A stretch of DNA of 64,000 bases from Pyrus communis (Eukaryota; Streptophyta; Magnoliopsida; Rosales; Rosaceae), in contig NC_084803.1 in assembly GCF_963583255.1 (NCBI RefSeq), positions 28,370,428 through 28,434,427 of the forward strand, written 5' to 3'. Made by a program: the position numbers and the translations under genes. Below are positions 31,694 through 44,319 of this stretch, one piece after another. The notes below the pieces were generated by a model. That model was not told where the DNA came from and did not search any database. It was given only the letters and a program-made list of their open reading frames with translations. Within the stretch, counting starts at the first letter, position 1. Each line of letters starts with the position of its first letter.

Positions 31694-33735
31694 AGCTTTT
31701 GCTAGTCCTCGAGCAAAACAGAATAAAAACAAATAAACAAAACGACACTAAACACGTAAAACACAACCTAAACCTTCCAACAACCGTCTTAGGGATTTCC
31801 AATGACATGTTAAAAATCATCATTCTCACAGATTTTAGTCATCTTCACACTTAAGTACATTCTTAATCATAGTCACCATATACTAGTTCACAATTAAGCA
31901 TTTAAAACCATGTTTTGAATGTAGTAACATGCCTTAGAGAATTTGCTCAATTCCTTACAAGATATGCACTCGATTTTCACTCAGAATTTCTAACTACACA
32001 CCCTAATCTAGTCATATGTGAGAAGATTGATGTAACATGAAAACGAACACTCACATATAAGTATCACAAAGAACGCAATTTCTGGAGTTAATAAGCATGT
32101 TTAGATATGATCTCATGAATGGAATGCTACTACTTAGACGCGAGAACCAGTGACACCATAAGCTCATACCAAGTTCAAACTCCACAAATTGAAATACACA
32201 ACACTTAAGATAGAAGTCAAGGGTTGTAACGGGGCTTGGGGTATGTGGATAACAAAGAAGGGATATGGAAAACAAAGGTTCTTAAAGAAATAGTGAGCAA
32301 AGCATTTGAATCAACTTAGAATTCACTTTTGAATGAAAACTCAACTTTTGAACAAAAAGGGAGAATTTAGACAATTTACGCCCAGAATTGGTGTTTCAAT
32401 CACTTATTCTTTTCTCTTTTTTTTTTTTTTTTTTTTTTTAATTTTTTTTTTTTTTTTTTTTTTTTTTTCTTTTTTCTTTTCTTTTGAATCTCAAAACATA
32501 AACACTTAAACATTCTCTCCCCCACACTTATTTTCTTTCATAATGTAACTCAAAAGGAATTCAATTAAGTCATGCTCACTATCTTTTAAGAACAAGGGTG
32601 GGGATTGTCCTAAACTAGGCTAGGTGAGGAAAAAGTGGGTTAACAAAGAACATGGGCTAACACGGCTCAACGGGGGTACAACTTACAACATATACGAAAT
32701 ATGGGAAGTGAGGCTATTTGGCTATGGTGGCAATTACACAACTTCATCTTGAATATGTGTTATGCAAATCAATAACATGCTTTGAATGAAATGGGCATGA
32801 GTTCTAGCATTTGGAACTATATGATGAAACGCCTTCTAAGTAGTAACCAAGCAAAGAATAATGAGATCATGCAACGACTTTAGAAAACAAGAAATCACAG
32901 ATTATACTCTCCAAAGAACGTTATAGGCTCAAGTCTCTCAGGGTTGTAGCGTTTGTTTGAGTTCCTTCCTTCAAGCATGTTACAAAAACGAATTTTTTTT
33001 CTTTTATGATTGCATGTGAAGTCATACATTATAACCATAACCAAGCATATACCAAGAGTAAATCAATCTTTTCTCTATGTTTATAACTCTTTCTAACCGT
33101 CATGCAATTATAAACCAAATCCTTAACATTGTGTTGGAAGGTACCCTAAGACACAAACTCACAAAAACGACTCAAAACACTCTTTTTAGGCTTTTCAAAA
33201 CAATTTTTCAAATTTTTATGTGCTTTTCGGAGTTATAAAAACAAAACATACTAAAACACTTTAAAACAACTTAAAAACACCTTAAAACAGCAAGGAACAA
33301 CATTTGAAGTTATGGGTGATAAAATCCCACGAATTTGCATTAACAACATTAGTTACCCCCCCCACACTTAAATCAAACATTGTCCTCAATGTTTTAAGCA
33401 TAGATTCATACAAAACATAAGTAAACACACAAACAACAACTAAACATACTAAACATGGCAGAATGTATTTAACAAAGAGAAGAGTTTAGAGACGCAAATC
33501 TGGTTATAGAGTGCAAATTCCATCTTCTCCTTGGTAATTGCATTGAGGCTTTGATCTTTGTGATTCCACAGGCTTACTCTTGAACTGGTTTCCGCCCATC
33601 ATTGATTTTCCTTTGTGCTACTGGGCTGGAGGATTCTTTTGGTCTTCCCCGAAGGTCTGAGCTTATCCCTTTTATCTATTTCTTTGTTCAATCTTTCCAA
33701 TTCGTATTGAAAAGGGTTGGAGGATAACTCAGCCT
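31694..33735 (-). other. Element 3 3' non-coding region
   Basis: No credible gene is seen. It has T-runs at 32417-32439 and 32442-32468 and PPT-like tracts at 32517-32530 and 33355-33370. It is colinear with 15912-17930, with small indels, for example near 33620. Confidence 0.75.
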
Positions 33736-33957
33736 ATGTTTGTCTCCACATGCTTCAATGTATCATTTGCACTTGCCTTACTCGCTCCCCTTTGCAGAAG
33801 TGGTCCCTTCTCCGGAAGTGTATCAACCGTTGAAGATGACTACTCGAGAGCAACGCTAGGTAAGCAATCAGGAATAGATTCCAGGCAGTTGGCTCCAGAA
33901 CGGAAGACTGACTCCAAGTGCCGGCTGATTGCTTGTTTTACTTTGCCATGCGAGTAA
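33736..33957 (+). CDS. Hypothetical 73-residue ORF, element 3 copy
   Basis: The protein is identical to that at 17931-18152, and the DNA stays identical to about 34043. It has the same hydrophobic start and polar remainder and no recognised domain. Coding status is uncertain for the same reasons as for the element 2 copy. Confidence 0.3.
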   Translation: MFVSTCFNVSFALALLAPLCRSGPFSGSVSTVEDDYSRATLGKQSGIDSRQLAPERKTDSKCRLIACFTLPCE

Positions 33958-34419
33958 GAACAAGGACAAAGAAAAAGACAGGGAAAGAGCATGATATGAG
34001 ATACTTTTGCTTTTGACCTTGATGATATGAGATACCTTTGCTTTGGAAGAAGCGGTGAATGAATCAGCACATGTATTTGTTGTGCTGATTCCCCCTGGGT
34101 CATCTGTACTCCAGGCATCTGGTATCATCTTTGGGGAAGAAGAAAGAATTGAGTATTTCGAAAGGTTTTGCTGGGAGTGCGCCCTCAGAGGTGAGAGAGA
34201 GTTGGGCATTTTCTTCAGGTTTACCCTGCCATAAAAGACGAAGGTCGACATATATAGAGATAATATCAAGTGGTGGTACTTTTTACCTTTGTCGACAAAC
34301 GTTTTGATCCCGCAAATCCGGCTTTTTGAAATAATGGCGCCTCTTCGATCTCTGAACACGCCTCTTCGATTTCTGAGCAGGCGCCCCTTCGATTTCTGAA
34401 CGACGTCCCTTCGCTTGCT

Positions 34420-34792
34420 GAACGACACGTGGTAGTGCAGATGCGGCTCCTTTTGACAAAGCTGCACGCGTCTTCTGAAAAGCAGAGAAAGCGTCGCCGA
34501 ACTTTGCGTTTGTCGGCTAAAGATGTGTAGTTGTGATGATGGCCTCCACGTGTTGTCTGAAAAGAAGAAATCTTTTGACAAAGTTGAACGCGCCTTCTGA
34601 AAAGCCGAGAAAGCGTCGCCCAAATTACGCCGGAAATTCCGGCTTTTTGAATTGGTGGACGCGTCGCCTTGGCTTTTTTATTGAGCTATCGATCACCACA
34701 ACAAACACACTCTGAAGATTTCCCATTCTTGAAAATCGACTCCGGCCCTTTGAAATTTAACTCCATCCCTTCTCCTTGAACACTTTTGAAAA
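34420..34792 (+). promoter_or_regulatory. Putative promoter and 5' UTR of the antisense gene, element 3
   Basis: G-box cores lie at 34426-34431 and 34547-34552. The CTTTTGACAAAG direct repeat is at about 34450 and 34565. A TATA-like CTTTTTTATTG is near 34672. The repeats have more changes relative to element 2 than the downstream coding part has. Confidence 0.45.
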
Positions 34793-35470
34793 ATGGCAAA
34801 CTCATCGAACCTTAGCTTGGAATTGAGCCTTAGCAGTGATGCGGGCGTGCCGCGTCAAGGTAACGTATGGCGCCCTTCTTTCTTTTCTTCTAACGGTCCT
34901 CTCACAGGTGAAGACTCCGTGATGCAGGACGCCACAACAGCTACAATAGTAGCTAGGAACCTCCTCACTCTGAAAGATAGTAGGCTGCTGTCAGGACGGT
35001 CCGATGAGTTGGCCGTTCAAGAGTCCCTCGCACTTAGTGTTCAGTGTGCGAGTTCTGTGTCCAACATGGGCCAACGCCTGCTTGCCCGCTCCCGTCAGGT
35101 GGAATCATTGATGGCAGAGGTGGAAAGTCTCAAGCAGGAGATCCAGCAGCTGAAGTATGAGAATAGAAGTTTGCATGTGCTTGCAAATAACTATTCGTCG
35201 GGCATGAAGAGGAAGCTTGATGAGCTGCAAGAGTCTGAAGGTCGGATTCACAGTGACCGTCAAAGGTTTTCGTCTTTCCTCCAGAGGCACCTTTTTCCTG
35301 GCTCATCCAGCGCTTGGCCAAGTATTGAGGCCTGGAATGCTCTATCTTCGATGCCTCCCGCTCCGATGCCTTCTGTTCCTACGCCTTCCGCTCCGATGCC
35401 TTCTGTTCCTACGCCTTCCGCTTCAAGAGTAAAGCCACGTAGTGGGGCCTCAAGCAAACAACCTTTGTGA
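34793..35470 (+). CDS. Antisense accessory ORF of element 3: coiled-coil protein, 225 aa
   Basis: This is the sibling of 18990-19652 and starts at an ATG in AAAATGGC context. The Ser/Leu-rich N-terminus, central coiled coil and basic C-terminus are conserved. The Pro/Ser tail has one extra MPSVPTPSA unit, which explains the greater length, so the tail tolerates repeat slippage while the coiled coil does not change length. Changes from element 2 outside the tail are D/T-to-A type substitutions at four sites (T to A, A to V, P to L, T to S), with six silent changes. Both copies stay open although element 3's own pol is broken. The role is unknown; an RNA-binding, capsid-associated or silencing-related function would only be speculation. 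Confidence 0.75.
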   Translation: MANSSNLSLELSLSSDAGVPRQGNVWRPSFFSSNGPLTGEDSVMQDATTATIVARNLLTLKDSRLLSGRSDELAVQESLALSVQCASSVSNMGQRLLARSRQVESLMAEVESLKQEIQQLKYENRSLHVLANNYSSGMKRKLDELQESEGRIHSDRQRFSSFLQRHLFPGSSSAWPSIEAWNALSSMPPAPMPSVPTPSAPMPSVPTPSASRVKPRSGASSKQPL

Positions 35471-35503
35471 AGCACCATCTTTCTTTGTTTAGCAGTGCCT
35501 ATC

Positions 35504-35509
35504 AATAAA
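35504..35509 (+). terminator. Polyadenylation signal of the antisense gene, element 3
   Basis: AATAAA lies 34 bases after the stop, as in element 2. Confidence 0.6.
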
Positions 35510-35617
35510 TCAAACATTTTCTCAATGTTACAATCATAGACTCACACAATTAATAAACAAACAAACAATAACAACTAAACAACCTAACAAGGCAGAAACG
35601 AAATAGCAACAAAGAGA

Positions 35618-35657
<40 letters not shown>

Positions 35658-36018
35658 TTATCAAATTTTCGAAGTTTTATACCAAGACACTATAAAACAC
35701 TCTAAAAACGCTTAAAACAGCAAGAAACAACATTCTAAGTGATAGGTGAATAAATCCCACGAAATTCATGCAAATACAAATTGTTTACCCCCCCACACTT
35801 AAATCAAACTTTGTCCTCAATGTTTTAAGCAGAAAGTCACAACAGAGCAAGCAAATAAACAAATACGAGAAAGAAAGCAAAGTAAAGGCAGTAAAGAAAA
35901 AGAAAGGAATAAAAATAAGTCTCTTAAAGGGGTTTCCAAGTTCTTCTCTATTCGGATGCATGGGTTGCCTCCCACGAAGCGCTTTCTTTTACGTCTTGCA
36001 GCCGGACGGTACCTCCGT
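35510..36018 (-). repeat. Second PPT-like block with a T-run, element 3
   Basis: A run of 31 T (35622-35652) and then the tract at 35787-35801 repeat the block at 33180-33400. It is colinear with 19692-20200. Confidence 0.75.
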
Positions 36019-39000
36019 TTAAGCTTGACTAGGTTCCACGGCATAGAGGGGTACCTCCTCCACGACATGCTCCTCAAACATCTCGTAATAGGGCTTCAAT
36101 CGATGCCCATTCACTTTGAATTCTTGCCGCGTCCTTGAACTTTTGATTTGCACTGCACCATGAGGGAAAACATTAGTAACAACAAACGGGCCAATCCATT
36201 TAGAACGCAACTTACTAGGAAACAAACGTAGGCGAGAGTTAAAAAGTAACACTTTCTGCCCAACTGTGAAGGTCTTGGTTTGAATCATTTTATCATGGAA
36301 TGCTTTGGTCTTGGCTTTGTACATCCGGGCATTCTCATAGGCTTCATTCCGAATCTCCTCAAGTTCATTCAATTGGAGCTTCCTATGAACTCCCGCTGCA
36401 TCTATGTCCATGTTGAAAATCTTCACGGCCCAATGTGCCTTGTGCTCTAACTCTACGGGCAAATGACATGGCTTACCATAGACGAGCCGAAAAGGTGACA
36501 TCCCAATGGGTGTTTTGTATGCCGTACGATATGCCCACAGTGCATCATCTAAACGTAAGCTCCAATCCCTCCTTGTTGGTCCAACGGTCTTCTCCAAAAT
36601 TTGTTTGATTTCTCGGTTAGACACCTCGGCTTGGCCATTTGTTTGAGGATGGTAAGGTGTGGAGACCTTATGGTTGACATGGTACTTTCTTAGCAACGCC
36701 TCAATGGTCCGATTGCAAAAGTGAGACCCTCCATCACTTATGATTACTCTCGGCATTCCAAACCTAGCAAAAATGTTAGTTTTCACGAAATCTGCAACCA
36801 CCTTAGAATCGTTAGTACGGGTGGCTTTTGCTTCCACCCATTTAGAAACATAATCAACGGCTAGCAAGATATAAGTGAAACCATAAGATGGAGGGAAAGG
36901 GCCCATGAAATCAATGCCCCAAACATCAAAAATTTCAACATTAAAGACAGGGGTTTGCGGCATTTGGTCCTTGGTACCTATGTTACCCATTCGTTGGCAA
37001 CGATCACAAGACATACAAAAGGTTCTAGCATCCCTAAATATAGTCGGCCAATAAAAACCACACTCTAGAACCTTGAGGGCAGTGCGTTGTGTGCCAAAAT
37101 GACCACCACATGCATATGTGTGACAAAAGCTTAGAATTGAGTGAAATTCAGAATCATGCACACATCTACGTACAATTTGATCTGAGCAATACTTCCACAA
37201 ATAAGGGTCATCCCAAACATAGAAACGTGCATCATTTTTAAGCTTATCACGTTGGTGCTTGTTTAGTTCATTTGGAATTTGTTTAGCCACCAAGTAATTC
37301 ACTAAATCTGCATACCATGGTTCACTTACCTCAATGGATAGCAGCTGCTCATCGGGAAAAGTTTCAGGGATAGGTACGGCATGTTCATGCTCCTCGTGGA
37401 TCATTCGGCTTAAATGGTCAGCCACTACATTCTCGCTTCCTTTCTTATCCCGGATTTCAATATCAAATTCTTGAAGAAGAAGAATCCAACGGATAAGCCT
37501 CGGCTTTGCTTCCTTTTTCGTGAGCAAGTACCTCAAAGCTGCATGATCAGAATAAACGATTACTTTAGTACCAATTAAATATGAACGGAATTTATCTAAA
37601 GCAAAAACCACAGCTAGAAGTTCTTTTTCCGTCGTGGAGTAGTTCAATTGGGCATCATTGAGAGTCCGAGAGGCATAGTATATGACATGCGGCCGCTTGT
37701 CTCTTCTTTGTCCTAGAACAGCTCCTAATGCATAGTCGGATGCATCGCACATGAGCTCGAACGGAAGGCTCCAATCTGGAGGTACAATAATGGGGGCCGA
37801 GACTAGCTTCTCCTTGAGTTGGTTAAATGCCGAATTACACTCTTCATCAAACTTGAATGGCACATCTTTTTGAAGCAATCGGCAAAGAGGGTTGGACATC
37901 TTGGAGAAGTCCTTGATAAAACGCCTATAGAACCCTGCATGGCCAAGAAACGAACGTACCTCTCTAACCGAAGTAGGAGAGGGTAAGTGACGTACAAGGT
38001 CTATTTTCGATTTATCTACTGCAATTCCTTTTTCTGAAACAATATGTCCTAAAACTATACCTTGTTTCACCATAAAGTGACATTTCTCCCAATTCAAGAC
38101 AAGGTTAGTTTCAACACATCGTTTCAAAATTAAGGTCAGATTATCCAAGCAATTATCAAATGAACTCCCAAATACACTGAAATCATCCATGAAAACCTCA
38201 ATGATCTTTTCAACAAAATCGGAAAATATACTTACCATACACCTTTGGAAAGTGGCCGGTGCGTTGCATAAGCCAAATGGCATGCGACGATAAGCAAATG
38301 TTCCAAAGGGACATGTGAATGTGGTCTTCTCTTGATCATCCGGGGCTATCACAATTTGGTTATATCCAGAGTATCCATCAAGAAAACAGTAAAAAGCATG
38401 ACCGGCTAACCTTTCGAGCATCTGGTCGATGAATGGCAAAGGAAAGTGATCTTTCCTAGTCATGGCATTTAGCTTCCGGTAATCGATACATACCCGCCAT
38501 CCAGTCTAAATGCATGTAGGCACGAGCTCATTCTCATCATTCTTGATAACAGTTACTCCGGACTTCTTGGGAACGACTTGAACTGGAGAGACCCAACGGC
38601 TATCGGAGATAGGGTAGATCACTCCGCAATCCAAAAGCTTGATTATTTCCTTCTTCACCACTTCCATCATCGGAGGGTTGAGACGGCGTTGAGCCTCTCG
38701 AGTTGGTTTAGCCCCCTCCTCAAGAAGTATACGGTGCATGCATGTGGTAGGGCTTATTCCTTTAATGTCGGCCAAAGTCCACCCTATGGCCGTTTTGTGT
38801 TCTCGCAGCACCCTCACAAGCTTCTCTTCCTCCAGTGCCGTGAGACTTGATGAAATGATGACAGGCAATGTTTCGCCTTTTCCCAAAAACACATACTTCA
38901 AATGGTCTGGCAACGGCTTAAGTTCAAGCGATGGTGCCTGAACAACAGAAGGTAGCATCTTAGTGGAAACTGAATTTGAAAGTGAGAGTGGAACCTTACC

Positions 39001-41532
39001 ATATTGTTGTGGCAATGACTCAAGGGCTGCCACAACCTCAATTATTTCTTCACTAGAACCCATTGCAAAGAATTCCTCCTCCTTGCCGTGGCCTTGCATT
39101 GGCCCAAATCCTTCATTTTTGCGCTCTATGGCCTTAGTGATGGTTGTTTCCAGGGCGTCCTCGTTCAATTCTTCAAGGTATACCTGCGCCAAAGAATCGA
39201 TAACATCAATGGAAAAACAAGAATGGTCATCAACGGGATATCTCATAGTTTCAGAAATATTAAAATCAATCACTTCCCCATCGAATTCCATTGTCAAGGT
39301 GCCTTTGTATACATCAATCTTCGTTCGGGCCGTCTTCATGAATGGCCTACCAAGGAGAATCGGCAAAGATGTAGAATGGGCTGAATCCTCCATGTCTAGG
39401 ACGTAGAAATCAGCCGGAAAAATTAAATGGTTCACCTGCACAAGCACATCTTCCAAAACTCCTTTTGGATACGCGTTAGAACGATCGGCCAATTGTATAA
39501 TTACACCATCTTGTTTTAATTCACCCAAATTCATAGATGCATAAATAGAATAAGGCATGACATTTATGGATGCACCTAAATCAAGCATGGCATGTTCAAA
39601 ACGATTATGTCCAATCACACAAGGAATCGTGAAACTACCGGGGTCTTTGCACTTGGTAGGCAGTTTACGTTGCAAAACAGCGGACACATTCTCGCTTACC
39701 TTCACTACCTCTTTGTTTGTCCTTCTTCTCTTTGTATTGCATAGGTCCTTGAGGAATTTAGCATACTTTGGAACCTGTTTGATTGCATCGAGAAGCGGTA
39801 TGTTCACTTGCACCTTCCGGAACGTTTCAAGAATGTCCTTCTCGCTTTCTTCCTTTTTTTCTTGCATGAACCTGCGAGAAAAAGGTACATTGGGCAGATT
39901 AGGACGTGAAGTACATGAATTTGAACTTAAATTACCTGATTTGGCCGAGTTAGGGTGATCTGCCTCAGGTTGTGTCGTCTCTTCATCTACTTTCTGGGCA
40001 GATTTGGGATTGTTTGGCTCGGTCCCAACTTCTTTTCCACCCCTTAGGGTGATGGCCTTGGCGGATTCGAATCCTCCCTTTGGATTGACTGTGGTTGAGC
40101 TAGGAAGCTTTCCTTGCTCTCTAATCTGTCCAAGGAACTCAGAAATCTGCCCTATTTGTTTCTTCATATCCATCATCTCCTTCTCGTTATTTTCTATTCG
40201 GTTGTTTTGATTTTGCAACCCCTGCGAAATAGAGGTTAGTAATTGCATAGCTTGATTACTTTCCAAAGACGTACCTGAATGAGATGATGCCGAAGGTTGT
40301 TGGGATTGTTGGGGTGCATACGGTTTGGAATAAAAACCAGGGGGGTTTGGCCTAAATCCTCCTTGTTGGGCAGCTTGTTGTGGCTCCCTCCATTTGAAGT
40401 TTGGATGGTCCCTCCATCCGGCATTGTAAGTGTTCGAGTATGGGTTGTTTTGATTTTGTCCTTGGAAACCAATTGCATTGGCAAATTCCCACCCACCATT
40501 CTCGATTAGTTGAGGGCACTTGTCGGATGGATGCCCTTGAATTGAGCACACGCCACAAACTTGGTGTTCTTGTGCTTTTGGACCAATCACAACCTGAGAA
40601 ACAAGAGAAGTAAGATTAGCAAGTTGTGATTGAATTTCAGAAATAGCACTCACCTCATTTACACTTTGTTGCCGTGGGGCTTCCCTTTGGCCCACTCCTT
40701 CATATTGTTGAGCGTTGAGCGCTCGGTTGGCTATGAGAATCTTGGCATCCCTTGGTGTTTTGTCCACCAATGCTCCTCCCGCTGATGCATCAACCATTTG
40801 ACGTTCGATAGGAAGGAGGCCCTCATAGAAATATTGAAGGAGAAGTTCCTCCTTCATTTGATGTTGGGGACATGAAGCTACAAGGCCCTTGAAGCGCTCA
40901 TAATAAGCCGGGAATGTCTCACCATGATTCTGTTGAATACCACTAATTTTCTTCCGTAGGAGAATCACTCTCGAAGTAGGGAAGAATTTCTCCAAGAAAG
41001 CACGCTTCATACTCTCCCACGAAGTCACAGTTCCCGGGGCTAGTTCGTAGAGCCAATCTTTGGCCTTGTCCATAAGTGAAAATGGAAAGGCCTTCATCTT
41101 CAATATACTCCCATCCACATTGACGGGGGTCATGCTCGAACAAACCACCTCGAACTCCTTCAAGTGTTTGTTGGGGTCTTCCATAGACAAGCCATGGAAC
41201 TTCGGAATATGGTGTAACAAACTGGATTTGAGTTCAAATTCCTCAGTCTTCCCCTCTGCAGCCGTGGGGTATTGGATACAAAGAGGCAATGCATTATCCA
41301 AACCTGAGGCCGAAAGCTCCTTGATGGTTCTATTATCTGCTGCCATGGCTTGTTCTTCTTCAAAAATCTGATCCGTGGGCTTTTCTTCTACACCTACTTC
41401 GTCTTCTTCAAGCCCAGGTTGTGGTGGAGGTTGTGGTGGCTCTTGTTGACTCCTCGTTCTCCTCAAAGTGCGTTCAAAATCACCGTCAAAGTCGGAGATG
41501 TTCTCTATAATAGGCCGAGAGCGACGAGTCAT
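36019..41532 (-). pseudogene. gag-pol: Element 3 Gag-Pol with a single nonsense codon
   Basis: The frame is open from the ATG at 41532 through gag, the zinc knuckle ([14 protein letters not shown]), the LDLGAS protease and the start of RT. It then meets TAG at 38506-38508, codon 1009, where element 2 has CAG (Gln 1012). After the stop the frame stays open to 36019, with FMDD, RNase H and the integrase D-D-E residues all present. The neighbouring codon has changed from CGC to TGC (Arg to Cys). Both are C-to-T changes on the coding strand, at CAG and CG sites that plants can methylate, so deamination is a likely cause. Gag and protease could still be made, but RT and integrase could not without readthrough. 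A three-residue deletion lies in the Gln-rich gag linker. Confidence 0.93.
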
Positions 41533-41648
41533 ACACAGTACCTAAAAAACAAGGAAACAAACAAACTAAGAATCTAAAATAAGAATGCACGAAAAACAAA
41601 AAACAAAAAAATATAAAAATAAAGACAAAGGATTAGCAAAGTTGCTAA

Positions 41649-41666
41649 TCCCCGGCAACGGCGCCA
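41649..41666 (-). promoter_or_regulatory. Primer binding site, tRNA-Asp, element 3
   Basis: The same 18-base complement to tRNA-Asp as in element 2 lies 5 bases inside the 5' LTR. Confidence 0.93.
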
Positions 41667-41671
41667 AAATT

Positions 41672-44319
41672 TGGTGCGAGATTTACTTGACACTCAAATT
41701 AAACCCTCGTTTGACAATTGTAGTAGAATGGATAAGTGAGGGATCGTTCTAGACCGGGGATTAGGAGGGCTTGCTAAAACCTTCTAAATTGACTTAAAAA
41801 CATAAAAACTAAATTAAAATACTCTTAACAAGACTACTATGACTCAGAATGGCTTTGAAAAACTCAAATTGTCTAAAACAATCAAATTGACTCAAATAGA
41901 AGCTAGAACTTGATTTAGACGAATTTGCAATTGTTTATGACTCCACAAGCTTAAAGATACAAAAATAAAACAAATACGAATGATTAAGACTTAACAAAAT
42001 AGGGGGGGAGGAATTGTGGTTGGACGATATTAAATTAAAAAGACAGAATATAATTAAAGGCAAAATGTAAATATGAATGTGATAAAAATATGGATGATGG
42101 AATAGCCAAGGGGTTCTTCTCCACACATGTTACACTTGCAAACAAAATTGATTCTCAGTTGGTCTTTCGATAAGTTGTGAAACTCAATGCTCCAAGTTAA
42201 TTAGATCCGCTTAGATTAACTTTCAGATTTCCTTAAATTCGTTGGATTGAATGGAATACGCATTACAACCAAATTGTTCTTAATCAAAGTCCCTAACTAT
42301 GGAATACGCATGATAGAGACATTTAACCAAGATCATTAAGTTCAACGGAAATCATAAACATCGACGAGGCATTCGTTACCATGGAATACGCATGAAACTT
42401 ATGCCAAGAATTCGTTTAACGCGATTGTTTATAAGCAACCTTTACTACTTGTGAATATAAGTTCATAACGATTAGGTGAAATTCACTTATATTCTAGCGT
42501 CATATTTATGCATGAAAATTAAGCTTGCAATCTCAATGAACATACATAAATAAGTTATCAATCAAACAGTTAAACGAATTGAATCCACAACTTATGAAAT
42601 TCCAACCAAACGTAATCAATTCAAAATGCAAATATAAACATAGTTTCGAATCACCCCCTAGCTAAAGGGGGTTTAGTTCCTCATAACTTTGAAATCAAAG
42701 AAACACCTAAACATTCCAACAACTCAAACGTGAATTGTATGAACGTTTAGGCACTCTTCTCTTCCCTTCTCATACGTACAAAACAAAGAGAATTAAATTT
42801 AAACTTTGAAATCAAAGAAACACCTAAACATTCCAACAACTCAAACTTGAATTGTATGAACGTTTAAGCACTCTTTTCTTCCTCGTTGTTGTAGCACAAA
42901 GTCTAAGGTGAGCTTAAGGGCTTTAGGTGTATGTGGAATGGAGTAGGGAGTGGTTGGAGATGGAAGAATGAAGAGAAAATATGCAGAAAATGAAGTGGGA
43001 CTCACGGCAATGGAATGGTATTTGTGTTGTGTGAAGTGTTGTGAATGGAAATATGAGATATGAATTGAAATGGGGAGTGAATGAATGAATGCTAGGGTAT
43101 TTATAGGGGTAGTGGAGGGAACATATGGCTGTTTGTTTAAGCATTTGTGTGGAGGAATGATGGAAAAACAGCTAGGACACATGTGAAAACTGGAATTGCA
43201 CAAGGGGAGCAAAGGGAACCCACGGCATGGATGGATTTGCATGTGTTTGGGAAGCTTTCTTGCTCATTTTCTGGATGCAATGATGAAGAGTTTAATAATT
43301 AATGCATGTAGGTGGTTGAAATGATGAAGAATGAGTGGTGGATGTGTGAATGATTGAATGTGCATGTGGGTGAATGTGAAGGGAATGCATGTGAGGATGC
43401 TGGAAATGCAATGGAACTCACGGCACAAAGGTTCTTTGGTGATGAATGTGGTTGATTTAATGGAGGAACAAGTGCATGTGTTGAATTGGTGGTGCATGTG
43501 ATTAAAGATGGAGAAGGTGGTGTAATGATGAAGTGGAATGGCTGTTTTGTTTGTTGGTTAAAGCTTGTGTTTGCATGTGAATGTTGTTTGTGTGAAGTGT
43601 GTGTGAATGTGCATGTGTAGATGCAATAAATAATGCATGTAGGGTTAGGAAATAATGAAGAATGAGTGGTGGAAATGATGAAGTAGGAAGGTGGAAATGC
43701 ATGTGAGATGTTTGGAAAGGAATAAAGAATGAATGGTGGAAATGTGAGTGAATGATGTGCATGTGTGAGAATGCATGTGGAATTAAGAGGAGTATGGAAG
43801 TGAAATAAATGAATGATATGTTAAGTGATAAGTGAATGATATGTGGTGAGTGATAAGTGAATGGTTTGATAAGTGATAAATGAACTAGTTTAAAGGGCTA
43901 GGGTTTAAGTACATAGAATGGGCCTAAAATAGGTTGGTTTGTATGGCATAATGTGATTGTGGATTGGGCTAGAGTTTAAGTACATGAAATGGACCCAAAT
44001 TGCTCCTCCTTGCATGGCAAGGAATGGTGTTTGTGTTAAGCCCATGGCAAGGTGTTATGTGATTGGGTTAGGGCCATTGTTTTGTGTCTTCAAGTGCATA
44101 CAAGGCCTTCAAATTCGTCCATCCTCTTGGCTCCATGGATAAGCTATCCAATCCATGCCCAAAAATGCTCCAAATGGCCTCAAAATGCACTTTCATGCTC
44201 CCTAGGCCCTTAGAACCTGAAAACACACAAAAGAAGCATAAAGGACTAAAATAACGAGAGAAACATAACGTAAATGCACGAGAACAAGCCATTTAAGTCG
44301 CATGAATATGCTCCTATCA
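41672..44319 (-). mobile_element. Element 3 right (5') LTR
   Basis: 2648 bp, the same length as the left LTR. It begins TGGTGCGAG where the left copy has TGATGCGAG. The TATA box is at 43097-43106. It ends CTCCTATCA before GCAGA (44320-44324). Confidence 0.95.

Larger units (their letters stand above)
29031..44319 (-). mobile_element. Element 3: full-length Athila-like element, sibling of element 2
   Basis: 15,289 bp, flanked on both sides by GCAGA. Both LTRs are 2648 bp, and the only difference I noticed is TGAT against TGGT at the start. It has the same layout as element 2: primer site 41649-41666, gag-pol, antisense cassette and PPT. Its LTR belongs to a longer subfamily with extra TGCATG-rich U3 sequence. 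Pol has one nonsense codon, so the copy is probably not autonomous, although element 2 could help it in trans. Confidence 0.96.
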
